NCBI GenBank assembly: GCA_025981645.1 | Contig: JAICXH010000012.1 | Coordinates: 1 to 42,704 of the forward strand | Reading direction: 5' to 3' | DNA length: 42,704 nucleotides | Source: Burkholderiales bacterium | GTDB taxonomy: Bacteria; Pseudomonadota; Gammaproteobacteria; Burkholderiales; Casimicrobiaceae | In this document: piece after piece, positions 11,411 to 19,812 of the stretch | Position numbering within the stretch: the first letter of the stretch is position 1 | Layout of the letters: the number at the start of each line of letters is the position of its first letter | The notes under the pieces: generated by a model | What the model saw: the letters and a program-made list of their open reading frames with translations, nothing else | Told to the model about the DNA's origin: nothing | The model's database searches: none | Made by a program: the position numbers and the translations under genes

Positions 11411-12271
11411 TCAGCCGGCGCAGTTCGCGCTGGCGATCCACAGCTCGCGCTCTTTGCCGTCGTGCTCGCCGCGCAAGCGCACGCCCTGGTTCTCGGTGAG
11501 CGGGCGCAGCACGGCGCTCGCGACGTCGTCGGGCGAATGCAGCGCGATGCCGTTCGCCTGCTCGATGCGATCGCCCGCGGTGAGTCCGAGCATCGCGGCA
11601 TAGCCGCCATTCGCGCGCACGACGAGCCCATCGGGCGAGCCGGCGAGCAACGTGCTCCACGCGGCGGGCTGCCCGGCGAGGCCCCCGAGGAGCTCGGCGT
11701 TGAGGCGGATCACCGGCCCGGTGAAGCCCGGAGGCGGCGCGCACGCCAACGTCGGCGCCGCTGCAGCGCTCGTCACCTGCTGCGCGTTTCGCGTCGCCGA
11801 TGAATTGCCCTGCACGGCCGGCCGTGTGCGCGGCCACAGCGGCACGCTGCGTTCGCGCCCATCCTCGCGGACGGTGACCGACTGCGGCGTCAGCGAGACG
11901 AGGGTCGCCGAACCGGCGATCGCATCGCCGACCCCGACGAGCTTCGTCGTCGAGCCCACGCGAAAGAGCGCGTAGCCGCGGCCGTCGTCGCCGGCGACGA
12001 TTCCGAGCAACTGCGCGTCGCCTGCGGGTGCCGCCGGCGAAGCGTCGGTCGCGGCGTCGCCGCCGGTGTTGCCGCCGAAGATGCCCGATGCGAGCAGCGT
12101 CGCGACCGGATCGGCGGGCGCACGCGATGCGATCTGCATGGGCTTCGGTCCGAACAACTGCCACACCCACCACGCGATGACCGCCGCGAGCAACGCTCCG
12201 GCGAAAAGCGTCGCCACGGCGCCTGCGGCCCGCAGGCCCGGCCGATCGCTATAATCGCGCGCCTCTGCCAT
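11411..12271 (-). CDS. gspC: type II secretion system protein C (GspC/PulC-like), orphan
   Basis: Inner-membrane-anchored periplasmic protein of 286 aa. One transmembrane helix lies at about residues 16-36 (VATLFAGALLAAVIAWW). A GspC homology region follows (about 85-150; QLLGIVAGDDGRGYALF, VGVGDAI). Then comes an Ala-rich linker and a C-terminal PDZ-like domain (LRANGGYAAMLGLTAGDRIEQANG-type motif, two halves seen). GspC connects the inner-membrane platform to the secretin GspD. No other gsp gene lies in the window; in several betaproteobacteria gspC is detached from the main cluster, so this may be normal. The start ATG at 12271 is only 19 bp from the divergent dapC start. Confidence 0.8.
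   Translation of the reverse strand: MAEARDYSDRPGLRAAGAVATLFAGALLAAVIAWWVWQLFGPKPMQIASRAPADPVATLLASGIFGGNTGGDAATDASPAAPAGDAQLLGIVAGDDGRGYALFRVGSTTKLVGVGDAIAGSATLVSLTPQSVTVREDGRERSVPLWPRTRPAVQGNSSATRNAQQVTSAAAAPTLACAPPPGFTGPVIRLNAELLGGLAGQPAAWSTLLAGSPDGLVVRANGGYAAMLGLTAGDRIEQANGIALHSPDDVASAVLRPLTENQGVRLRGEHDGKERELWIASANCAG
12250..12255 (+). promoter_or_regulatory. candidate -10 element for dapC inside gspC-like 5' end
   Basis: A perfect TATAAT lies at 12250-12255 in otherwise GC-rich sequence. It is inside the first codons of the divergent gspC-like gene and about 35 bases before the dapC GTG. I see no good -35 at the expected distance, so activity would need an activator or another context. 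Confidence 0.45.
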
Positions 12272-12290
12272 TGCGTATCCCGACCCCGAC

Positions 12291-13490
12291 GTGAATCCGC
12301 TGCTGCAGCGATTGCAACCCTACCCGTTCGAGCGCCTGCGCGCGCTCCATGCGGGCGTTGCGCCCGCCGCCGGGAAGACGCCGATCAACCTGTCGATCGG
12401 CGAGCCGCGGCATCCGACGCCTCCGTTCATCATCGAGGCGCTCGCGCGCGGCGCGGCGACCGGACTGGCGAATTATCCCACGACGCGTGGTGCGTCGCGC
12501 CTTCGCGAGACCATCGCCGGGTGGCTCGTGCGCCGGCACCCTCCGGCGCGGATCGACGCCGAGACCGAGGTGCTGCCGGTGCTGGGCAGCCGCGAGGCGC
12601 TGTTCGCGTTCGCCCAGGTCGTCGCCGATCCGAGCCGGCCGGGCTCAGTCGTCGTCGTGCCGAATCCGTTCTACCAGATCTACGAAGGCGCGGCGCTCCT
12701 CGCGGGTGTCGAGGCGCATTGCGTGAACGCCGATCCCGCGGCACGCTTTCGCCATCGGTGGGACGCAGTCACCGACGACGTCTGGCGACGGACCCAGCTC
12801 CTGTACGTGTGCTCGCCCGACAATCCGACCGGAAACGTGCTCGGCCTCGACGACTGGCGTCGCCTGTTCGAGCTCTCCGACCGCCACGGCTTCGCGATCG
12901 CCTCCGACGAGTGCTATTCGGAGATCTATGTCGACGAGAGCGGCCCGCCGCTCGGCGCGCTCGGCGCGTCAGCCGTGCTGGGGCGCGCCGGCCATCCTCG
13001 GCTCGTCGTGTTCGGCAGCCTCTCGAAGCGCTCGAACGCACCGGGACTGCGATCGGGGTTCGTCGCCGGCGACGCGAAGCTGATCGACGCATTCCTGCGC
13101 TACCGTACCTACCACGGCTCGGCGATGTCGGCGGCGGTCGCGGAGGCGAGCATCGCCGCGTGGTCTGACGAGGCGCACGTCGTCGCCAATCGAGCACTCT
13201 ACGTCGCGAAGTTCGCGCAGCTCGCTCCGCGTCTCGCAGCCGCGCTGCCCTGCTCGGTGCCCGATGCCGGCTTCTATCTGTGGGCGGCGACCCCCGGAGA
13301 CGACGCGAAGTTCGCGCGCAGGCTGTACGCCGACGAGAATGTACTCGTGCTTCCGGGGAGCTTTCTCGGTCGCGAGGCCGCCGGCGTCAATCCCGGCATC
13401 GGACGCATCCGCATCGCACTCGTCGCGTCACTCGCCGACTGCGCGGAGGCGGTCGAGCGCATCGTCGCCTGCGCCGCCCGTGTAGAATAA
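12291..13490 (+). CDS. dapC: succinyldiaminopimelate aminotransferase
   Basis: PLP enzyme for the transaminase step of lysine and meso-diaminopimelate synthesis. The protein is 399 aa. The PLP lysine is Lys246 in GSLSKRSNAPGLRSG, and CSPDNPTGN and ASDECYSE give the cofactor-binding Asn and Asp. The N-terminal INLSIGEPRHPTP motif fits DapC rather than ArgD-type enzymes. It starts with GTG at 12291. dapD follows 24 bp downstream, making a dapC-dapD pair for consecutive steps of the succinylase pathway, with dapE at 21037 completing the local set. Confidence 0.9.
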   Translation: MNPLLQRLQPYPFERLRALHAGVAPAAGKTPINLSIGEPRHPTPPFIIEALARGAATGLANYPTTRGASRLRETIAGWLVRRHPPARIDAETEVLPVLGSREALFAFAQVVADPSRPGSVVVVPNPFYQIYEGAALLAGVEAHCVNADPAARFRHRWDAVTDDVWRRTQLLYVCSPDNPTGNVLGLDDWRRLFELSDRHGFAIASDECYSEIYVDESGPPLGALGASAVLGRAGHPRLVVFGSLSKRSNAPGLRSGFVAGDAKLIDAFLRYRTYHGSAMSAAVAEASIAAWSDEAHVVANRALYVAKFAQLAPRLAAALPCSVPDAGFYLWAATPGDDAKFARRLYADENVLVLPGSFLGREAAGVNPGIGRIRIALVASLADCAEAVERIVACAARVE

Positions 13491-13514
13491 ATCGTCCGCT
13501 TTACCGATAACTCG

Positions 13515-14345
13515 ATGCACGAACTCGAACAGGTCATCGACGCCGCGTGGGAGTCCCGCACGGAGCTCACGCCCGCCGCGGCGCCGGCCGCGCTGCGCGA
13601 AGCCGTCGAAGCAGTCGTGGCCGGCCTCGATGCCGGACGCCTGCGCGTCGCGGAGAAGATCGACGGTGCGTGGGTCACCCACGAGTGGATCAAGAAGGCG
13701 GTGCTGCTGTCATTTCGACTCGCCGACAGCGCTCCGATCGGGCTCGCCGGTCCGCAGGTTCCGTTCCGCTTCTACGACAAGCTGCCGACCAAGTTCGCCC
13801 GCTGGGACGACGCCGCGTTCGCGCAGGCGGGCGTTCGCGTCGTGCCGCCCGCGGTTGCGCGCCGCGGAGCGTTCATCGCGAAGAACGTCGTGCTGATGCC
13901 GTCGTACGTCAACGTTGGCGCCTGGGTGGGCGAAGGGACGATGGTCGACACATGGGCGACCGTCGGGTCGTGCGCGCAGATCGGCCGCAACGTCCACCTG
14001 TCGGGAGGGGTGGGCATCGGCGGAGTGCTGGAGCCGGTCCAGGCCACGCCGACGATCATCGAGGACAACTGCTTCATCGGCGCGCGCTCGGAAATCGTCG
14101 AAGGCGTCATCGTCGAGGAGAATTCGGTGCTGGGCATGGGCGTCTTCATCGGCCAGAGCACACGCATCTACGATCGCGCGACGAAGAGCGTCACCTACGG
14201 GCGCGTTCCGTCGGGCTCGGTCGTCGTGGCCGGCAGCCTCCCTTCCGCCGACGCCAGCCACGGCCTCTACTGCGCGGTGATCGTGAAGCGTGTCGACGCG
14301 AAGACGCGCGCGAAGACCGGCATCAACGAGCTCCTGCGGGACTGA
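13515..14345 (+). CDS. dapD: tetrahydrodipicolinate N-succinyltransferase
   Basis: Transfers succinyl from succinyl-CoA to tetrahydrodipicolinate in lysine and peptidoglycan precursor synthesis. The protein is 276 aa, the usual length for trimeric proteobacterial DapD. The left-handed beta-helix region spans about residues 110-230, with hexapeptide repeats such as [20 protein letters not shown] and the catalytic-loop motif VGIGGVLEP. The N-terminal helical domain contains [17 protein letters not shown]. The ATG at 13515 follows dapC closely, and map starts 5 bp after its stop, so dapC-dapD-map-glnD may be one transcript. Confidence 0.96.
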   Translation: MHELEQVIDAAWESRTELTPAAAPAALREAVEAVVAGLDAGRLRVAEKIDGAWVTHEWIKKAVLLSFRLADSAPIGLAGPQVPFRFYDKLPTKFARWDDAAFAQAGVRVVPPAVARRGAFIAKNVVLMPSYVNVGAWVGEGTMVDTWATVGSCAQIGRNVHLSGGVGIGGVLEPVQATPTIIEDNCFIGARSEIVEGVIVEENSVLGMGVFIGQSTRIYDRATKSVTYGRVPSGSVVVAGSLPSADASHGLYCAVIVKRVDAKTRAKTGINELLRD

Positions 14346-14350
14346 GGCCG

Positions 14351-15151
14351 ATGTCCGTCGATCTCAAGTCACCGGCCGATGTCGAGGGTATGCGCGTCGC
14401 CGGGCGCCTCGGCAGCGAGCTCCTCGACTTTCTCGCGCCGATGATCACCGCAGGCGTCACCACCGGCGACATCGACCGCGCGGCGCACGACTACATGGTC
14501 AACGTGCAGAAGACCATCCCGGCCACGCTGAACTACGCCCCGCCGGGGTACTCGCCGTACCCGGCGTCGCTTTGCACGTCGGTCAACCACGTCGTCTGCC
14601 ACGGCATTCCGGGCGATCGCAAGCTCAAGGACGGCGACATCATCAACGTCGACGTGACGGTGATCAAGGACGGCTATCACGGCGACACCAGCCGGATGTT
14701 TTTCGTCGGCAAACCGTCGATCCAGGCGCGCCGGCTGGTCGAGATCACTTACGATGCGATGTGGCGCGGCATTCGCGCCGTGCGCCCGGGAGCGCACCTC
14801 GGCGACATCGGCGCCGCGATCCAGCGCTTCGCCGAGGGACACGGCTTCTCGGTCGTACGCGAGTTCTGCGGTCACGGCATCGGCCGGAACTTCCACGAGG
14901 AGCCGCAGGTGCTGCACTACGGGCGCCCGGGCACTGGCCTCGAGCTGAAGTCGGGAATGGTGTTCACCGTCGAGCCGATGATCAACGCCGGCAAGGCAGC
15001 GATCCGCGCACTTGCGGACGGCTGGACGATCGTGACGGCCGATCACTCGCTGTCGGCGCAGTGGGAGCACACGGTGCTCGTCACCGGCGACGGCGTCGAG
15101 GTCCTCACGCTGTCGGCCGGCAGTCCAGCCCCGCCTCCCGCGCCAGCCTGA
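14351..15151 (+). CDS. map: methionine aminopeptidase, type I
   Basis: Removes the initiator methionine from nascent proteins. The protein is 266 aa. Metal-ligand motifs are in place: INVDVTVIKDGYHGDTSRMF supplies the two Asp ligands, GHGIGRNFHEEP the His, MVFTVEPM the first Glu, and SAQWEHTVLVT the second Glu. Cys-Thr-Ser-Val-Asn-His-Val is the usual type I substrate-pocket loop. It starts 5 bp after dapD and glnD starts 13 bp after it. The map-glnD neighbourhood is common in betaproteobacteria, though there it is often beside rpsB-tsf, which is absent here. Confidence 0.96.
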   Translation: MSVDLKSPADVEGMRVAGRLGSELLDFLAPMITAGVTTGDIDRAAHDYMVNVQKTIPATLNYAPPGYSPYPASLCTSVNHVVCHGIPGDRKLKDGDIINVDVTVIKDGYHGDTSRMFFVGKPSIQARRLVEITYDAMWRGIRAVRPGAHLGDIGAAIQRFAEGHGFSVVREFCGHGIGRNFHEEPQVLHYGRPGTGLELKSGMVFTVEPMINAGKAAIRALADGWTIVTADHSLSAQWEHTVLVTGDGVEVLTLSAGSPAPPPAPA

Positions 15152-15164
15152 GCGGGTACGCGTC

Positions 15165-17780
15165 GTGAGCTCGGTTTCGGCGACAGCGGCCATGGCGCCG
15201 ATGCCGGAGTCGGCGCCGCACATCGAACACTGGAAAGAGGTTCTGCGCGCAGGGCGCGAGAACGCGCGCGCAGCGTTCTTCGCACGCGCCGATACCGGGG
15301 CGCTGCTGCGGCAGCTCGCGAAACTCACCGACGCCGTCGTCGCCGGCATGTGGTCCGAATGCGGCGTCGATCCACTCTGCGCGCTGGTCGCAGTGGGCGG
15401 CTACGGGCGCGGCGAGCTCTATCCGCACTCGGACGTCGACGTCCTCGTTCTCGTACCACCCGCGACCGCGGCGATCCACCCGTTGGCGCCGGCGATCGAG
15501 CGGCTGCTCGCCGCGCTGTGGGATGTCGGTCTCGAGCTCGCTCACGCCGTGCGCACGGTTGCCGAGTGCGCGACCGAGACGGCCGCCGACATCACCGTGC
15601 GCACGAGCCTCCTCGAGCGCCGCCTCGTCGCCGGCTCGCGTCGCCTGTACGGTGAGTTCGTGCAGAGCTTCGACGCGTCGCTCGACGTGCGTGCGTTCTA
15701 CGCGGCCAAGGCGCTCGAGCAGCAGCAGCGACATCTGCGCTATGACGACGCGGCGTACAACCTCGAGCCGAACGTCAAGGAGAGCCCCGGTGGGCTGCGC
15801 GACCTGCAGACCGTGCTCTGGATCGCGCGTGCGGCGGGTCTCGGCCACACCTGGCGCGAGCTCGCCAGGCATGGCCTCATCACGCCTGCCGAGGCGCGCG
15901 CGGTCGCGCGACAGGAGCGCGAGATCGGCGCGCTGCGTGTGCGGCTGCATTACCTCGCGGAGCGCCGCGAGGATCGGCTCGTTTTCGACGTCCAGTCAGC
16001 GCTCGCGCACGAGCTCGGTCTCGGTGACCGTGCCGGGCGCCGCGCGAGCGAGCTCCTGATGCAGCGCTACTACCGCGCGACGAAGGTCGTCCGCCAGGTC
16101 AACACGCTGCTGATGCAGAATCTGCATGCGCATCTGTATCCGGATTCGACCGCACCGGTGGCGATCGATCGCGACTTCCAGCGCGTCGACGAGCTCCTGG
16201 ACTTGCGCGACGAGGCGCTGTTCGAGACACGGCCGGGCGCAATGTTCGAGGCCGCACTCGCGGTCCAGCGTCACCCTGGCCTGCGTGGGATGACCGCGCG
16301 CACGTTGCGTGCACTGTGGCGCAATCGCAGACGCATCGACGCGGCGTTCAGGCGCGACCCAGTGAACCGGGCGCGCTTCCTGCAGATGTTCCAGACCGGT
16401 AACGGGCTCACCCACGGCCTGCGGCGGATGAATCTGTACGGGATTCTCGGCCAGTATCTGCCGGCGTTCGGACGGATCGTCGGACAGATGCAGCACGACC
16501 TGTTCCACGTCTACACGGTCGACGAGCACATCCTGATGGTGATCCGCAATTTGCGCCGGTTCACCGAGGCGCAGCACGCGCACGAGTACCCGCTCTGCTC
16601 GCGGCTCATCACCGACTTCGAGCGGCCCGAGGTGCTCTACCTCGCGGGGCTGTTCCACGACATCGCGAAGGGCCGCGGTGGCGACCACTCGTCGCTCGGC
16701 GCACGCGAGGCGAAGCGCTTCTGTGCGCAGCATCGATTGCACGCCGACGACACCGCGCTAGTCGTGTGGCTGGTTGCCGAGCACCTGGCGATGTCGGGGA
16801 CTGCGCAGAAGCAGGACATCACCGACTCCGAGGTAATCGAGCGCTTCGCGCGCGTCGTCGGCACCGAGCGGCGGCTCGTCGCACTCTATCTGCTCACCGT
16901 CGCCGACATCCGCGGGACGAGCCCCATCGTATGGAACGCGTGGAAGGGAAGGCTCCTCGAGGAGCTCTTCCGCGCGACACGCGCGCGGCTTTCCGACACC
17001 GTAGGCGCACCGCCGACGCTTGCCGACAGTATCGAGCTGCGCCAGCGCGAGGCGCGCCGGCTCTTGCGTCTCTACGCGGTTCCCGAACGCGCCGAGGATC
17101 GTCTCTGGCGAGAGCTCGACATCACCTATTTCCAGCGGCACGCGGCGGACGAGATCGCCTGGCACGCGCGCCATCTGTGGTGGCGCGTCGAGCGGCGCGA
17201 TCCGGTCGTCAAGGCGCGCCTCTACGGTGACGGCGCCGCCCTGCAGGCGTTGATCTACCTCCCCGACGAAAAGGCGCTCTTCGCGCGCGCCTGTGCCTTC
17301 TTCGGCCGCGCCGGCCTGTCGATTCTCGACGCGAGGATCCACACGACGCGGCACGGCTTCGTGCTCGACAGCTTCACCGTACACGACCCAGCCAATCCCG
17401 CCGCGTCGTATCGCGAAACGATCCAGTATGTCGAGTACGAGCTCGCTCGCGCCCTCGCGCCGGCCGCAGCTTTCGGACCCCCGGAGACCGGGCGCGTGTC
17501 GCGCCAGCTCCGCCATTTCCCGCTGACGCCCGAGGTGCAGATCTTCCCCGACGACAAGGGAACTCACTTCATCCTCGAGATCGTCGCCGGTGACCGCCCG
17601 GGACTGCTCGCGCGGATCGCGTGGATCCTCGCGCAAGCCAATGTCGACGTGGTGAGCGCGCGAATCAACACGCTCGGCGAGCGTGCCGAGGACGTGTTTC
17701 TGATCGGCGGCGCGCGCCTGCACGACGAGCAGGCGCTGCTACGTCTGGAGACCGCGCTCTTCGAGGAACTCAGGATCTAG
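15165..17780 (+). CDS. glnD: bifunctional [PII] uridylyltransferase / uridylyl-removing enzyme
   Basis: Nitrogen sensor that uridylylates PII proteins when glutamine is low and deuridylylates them when it is high. The protein is 871 aa. The N-terminal nucleotidyltransferase motif VGGYGRGELYPHSDVDVL (77-94) has catalytic Asp90 and Asp92. The HD domain has FHDIAKGRGGDHS with His498-Asp499. Two ACT domains lie at the C-terminus, the second near residue 800 onward (FILEIVAGDRPGLLARIAW), and bind glutamine. All catalytic motifs are intact. The start is taken as GTG 15165; an ATG at 15192 is an alternative that removes nine non-conserved residues. Ammonia made by thiocyanate hydrolysis would feed the pathway this enzyme senses (inference). 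Confidence 0.96.
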   Translation: MSSVSATAAMAPMPESAPHIEHWKEVLRAGRENARAAFFARADTGALLRQLAKLTDAVVAGMWSECGVDPLCALVAVGGYGRGELYPHSDVDVLVLVPPATAAIHPLAPAIERLLAALWDVGLELAHAVRTVAECATETAADITVRTSLLERRLVAGSRRLYGEFVQSFDASLDVRAFYAAKALEQQQRHLRYDDAAYNLEPNVKESPGGLRDLQTVLWIARAAGLGHTWRELARHGLITPAEARAVARQEREIGALRVRLHYLAERREDRLVFDVQSALAHELGLGDRAGRRASELLMQRYYRATKVVRQVNTLLMQNLHAHLYPDSTAPVAIDRDFQRVDELLDLRDEALFETRPGAMFEAALAVQRHPGLRGMTARTLRALWRNRRRIDAAFRRDPVNRARFLQMFQTGNGLTHGLRRMNLYGILGQYLPAFGRIVGQMQHDLFHVYTVDEHILMVIRNLRRFTEAQHAHEYPLCSRLITDFERPEVLYLAGLFHDIAKGRGGDHSSLGAREAKRFCAQHRLHADDTALVVWLVAEHLAMSGTAQKQDITDSEVIERFARVVGTERRLVALYLLTVADIRGTSPIVWNAWKGRLLEELFRATRARLSDTVGAPPTLADSIELRQREARRLLRLYAVPERAEDRLWRELDITYFQRHAADEIAWHARHLWWRVERRDPVVKARLYGDGAALQALIYLPDEKALFARACAFFGRAGLSILDARIHTTRHGFVLDSFTVHDPANPAASYRETIQYVEYELARALAPAAAFGPPETGRVSRQLRHFPLTPEVQIFPDDKGTHFILEIVAGDRPGLLARIAWILAQANVDVVSARINTLGERAEDVFLIGGARLHDEQALLRLETALFEELRI

Positions 17781-17791
17781 GCGCGCGTATG

Positions 17792-17831
17792 GCCGCCGGA
17801 TCGGCGTTGCCGATATCGGGGTCCCGGCGGC
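17792..17831. terminator. nested hairpin between convergent glnD and thioesterase gene
   Basis: GCCGCCGG (17792-17799) pairs with CCGGCGGC (17824-17831). Inside it, ATCGGC (17800-17805) pairs with GCCGAT (17809-17814) over a three-base loop. It fills the gap between convergent genes and ends one base before the thioesterase stop codon, so a bidirectional transcription-stop role is likely although there is no T run. Confidence 0.45.
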
Positions 17832-18245
17832 TCACCGCTCACCCGCAGCGGGCGCGGACTTTGCGGCGAGGTGCCCGGAGAACCGCGCGAGATCGATGAC
17901 GACGCGCCCGTGCGTGCCGCGGCCGATCACCTCGTCGCCGTCCGCCGCGTGCACGTCGAACTCGATCTCGCGACCCCGGCTTGCGGTGACCTCGGCGGTT
18001 GCGACGACACGTCGTCCCACCGGCGTCGCCGCGAGATGGCGAACATCGACTCGCGTGCCCACCGCGCTCTCGCCGGCGTCGAGGTACGGCTTGATCGCGT
18101 TGAGCGCGGCGTTCTCCATCGCCATGATCATCACCGGAGTCGCCAGCACCGGAGGCAGCGAGGTGTCCTTGAAGCGGTTGGCGAGGTGCTCGGGCAGCAC
18201 GGCCAGCGTGTACGAGCCCCGCGCCCCGACCGGGATCGCGCTCAT
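17832..18245 (-). CDS. FlK-like hotdog thioesterase
   Basis: Small hotdog-fold protein of 137 aa resembling fluoroacetyl-CoA thioesterase FlK. Candidate catalytic residues are Thr36 and Glu44 in LATPVMIMAMENAA and His70 in DVRHLAATP. The Thr-Glu and Glu-His spacings (8 and 26) equal those of the FlK triad Thr42-Glu50-His76 as I know it. Most bacterial homologues are of unknown substrate, so a general acyl-CoA thioesterase role is more likely than fluoroacetate defence. A minus-strand TATACT at 18290-18285 could be its -10. It follows the mtnP-def pair with an 82-bp gap. Confidence 0.7.
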   Translation of the reverse strand: MSAIPVGARGSYTLAVLPEHLANRFKDTSLPPVLATPVMIMAMENAALNAIKPYLDAGESAVGTRVDVRHLAATPVGRRVVATAEVTASRGREIEFDVHAADGDEVIGRGTHGRVVIDLARFSGHLAAKSAPAAGER

Positions 18246-18327
18246 CGATGGGCACCTTTCACTCCGCGACGCGGATATGTGGCAAGTATAGACGGGCGCG
18301 GCCGCGCCGGTTCCGCTTCATCGGCGC

Positions 18328-18858
18328 CTACTCGTCGATGACGGCGCTGTCGGGGAACAGGACGTCGGTGAATCCGAGGCGCGCGAGGTCGCGCATGCGC
18401 ATCGGGTAGAGGATGCCGTCGAGATGATCGCATTCGTGCTGCACGACGCGTGCGTGGAATCCGCTCGCCTCGCGCTCGATCACCCTTCCCTGCGGATCGA
18501 GTCCGCGATAGCGGATATGCGCATGGCGTGGCACGACGCCGCGCAGCCCGGGTACCGAGAGACAGCCCTCCCAGCCTTCTTCCATCGCCGTGTCGAGCGG
18601 CGTGATCACCGGGTTGACGAGCTCGGTCCACGGAACCGGCTCCGCGTCGGGGTAGCGCGCGTTGCGTTCGACGCCGAAGATCACAACGCGCAGGCGGACG
18701 TCGATCTGCGGTGCCGCCAGGCCCGCTCCATCCCGTGCGCGCATCGTCTCGCGCATGTCGGCGAGCAGCGTCGCGAGTGCCGGCCAGTCGCCGGGCATCA
18801 CCTCGCGCGAGCGCTCGAGGAGCCGCGGATCGCCCATGCGCAGGATGTCGCGAACCAT
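18328..18858 (-). CDS. def: peptide deformylase
   Basis: Removes the formyl group from the N-terminal methionine of new proteins, the step before Map acts. The protein is 176 aa. All three motifs are present: GAGLAAPQ (44-51), EGCLS with metal ligand Cys99, and HECDH (141-145) with two His ligands and the catalytic Glu. It is separate from any fmt gene, so it may be a second deformylase in the genome. It starts 9 bp after the mtnP stop and is probably co-transcribed with it. Confidence 0.94.
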   Translation of the reverse strand: MVRDILRMGDPRLLERSREVMPGDWPALATLLADMRETMRARDGAGLAAPQIDVRLRVVIFGVERNARYPDAEPVPWTELVNPVITPLDTAMEEGWEGCLSVPGLRGVVPRHAHIRYRGLDPQGRVIEREASGFHARVVQHECDHLDGILYPMRMRDLARLGFTDVLFPDSAVIDE

Positions 18859-18867
18859 CAGACGGAC

Positions 18868-19620
18868 TTACGGGGCGGCATGCGCGATGCCCGCGATCGC
18901 GTGCTCGATCAGCGAGCGTACGCGATCCATTCCGGTTTCGAGGACGCGCGCGATGCCTTCGAGCGAGATGCGCGTCGCACTGTCGCCGCGGCCCGCGGCA
19001 TGGTTGACCACCACGCAGACCACCGCATAGCGGAGCCCGATCTCGCGCGCGAGTCCGGCCTCGGGCATCCCGGTCATGCCGACGACGGTGGCGCCGTCGC
19101 GCTCCATCCGGTCGATCTCGGCCGCAGTCTCGAGGCGCGGTCCGTTGACTGCCGCGTAGACGCCGCCGTCGGCGAGCGCGATCCCCGCCTGGTTCGCCGC
19201 GGCGAGGCAGGCAGCGCGCAGATCCGCGTCGTACGGATGCGTGAAGTCGGTGTGGACGACCTGGGCGCCGTTGCCGTCGAAGAATGTCTGCACCCGACCC
19301 CACGTGTAGTCGATGATCTGGTGGGGCAGCACGAGATCACCCGGGCCGGCACCGCGGATCGCGCCAACCGATGCGACAGCGAGGACTGCGGTCGCGCCCG
19401 CCTGCTTCAATGCCCACAGATTGGCGCGGTAGTTGACGCGGTGCGGCGGGATCGTGTGCCCGTGGCCGTGGCGCGCGAGGAAGATCGCATCGTGCCCGGC
19501 GAGCTTGCCCAGCACGAGCGCCGCGGATGGTTCGCCGTAGGGTGTACGCACGACCTCGCGATGGGCGACGGCAAGGCTGGAGAGCCTGGTCAGCCCGGTG
19601 CCACCGATGATCGCGAGCAT
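18868..19620 (-). CDS. mtnP: S-methyl-5'-thioinosine phosphorylase (MTAP/PNP family)
   Basis: Nucleoside phosphorylase of 250 aa. It has IIGGTGL (phosphate loop), RHGHGHTIPPHRVNYRAN, and GMTGMPEAGLAREIGL. The base-recognition segment reads VVNHAAGRG with Asn206 where 6-aminopurine-specific MTA phosphorylases have aspartates; Asn there indicates a 6-oxopurine such as methylthioinosine. With the deaminase at 8578 this gives methylthioadenosine to methylthioinosine to hypoxanthine plus methylthioribose-1-phosphate, the route known in Pseudomonas aeruginosa. The gene symbol is by family; the specificity is inferred from the pocket. No convincing promoter or Shine-Dalgarno stands out before the ATG at 19620. 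Confidence 0.82.
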   Translation of the reverse strand: MLAIIGGTGLTRLSSLAVAHREVVRTPYGEPSAALVLGKLAGHDAIFLARHGHGHTIPPHRVNYRANLWALKQAGATAVLAVASVGAIRGAGPGDLVLPHQIIDYTWGRVQTFFDGNGAQVVHTDFTHPYDADLRAACLAAANQAGIALADGGVYAAVNGPRLETAAEIDRMERDGATVVGMTGMPEAGLAREIGLRYAVVCVVVNHAAGRGDSATRISLEGIARVLETGMDRVRSLIEHAIAGIAHAAP

Positions 19621-19679
19621 GAAATTTGCTTCATAGCGTGATTGGTTTGCAGCAACGATGCGTGGCGAGGTAGCGCGAC

Positions 19680-19716
19680 AGCCGCCGGACGCTCCGTGAT
19701 CGACCGACCGGCGGCT
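19680..19716. other. inverted repeat between mtnP and pilU
   Basis: AGCCGCCGG (19680-19688) and CCGGCGGCT (19708-19716) form a perfect 9-bp stem with a 19-base loop in the divergent mtnP/pilU gap. The outer stem repeats that of the hairpin at 17792-17831. It could be a protein site or chance in GC-rich DNA. Confidence 0.3.
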
Positions 19717-19812
19717 CGGGATGCGGCTGGCGGCAGGCGGGGTGCCATGACATCATCATGGGCGGCGCAGCCGCTGCGCGACGAGGCGTGATTCTAGCCC
19801 GGAAAGGACGGC

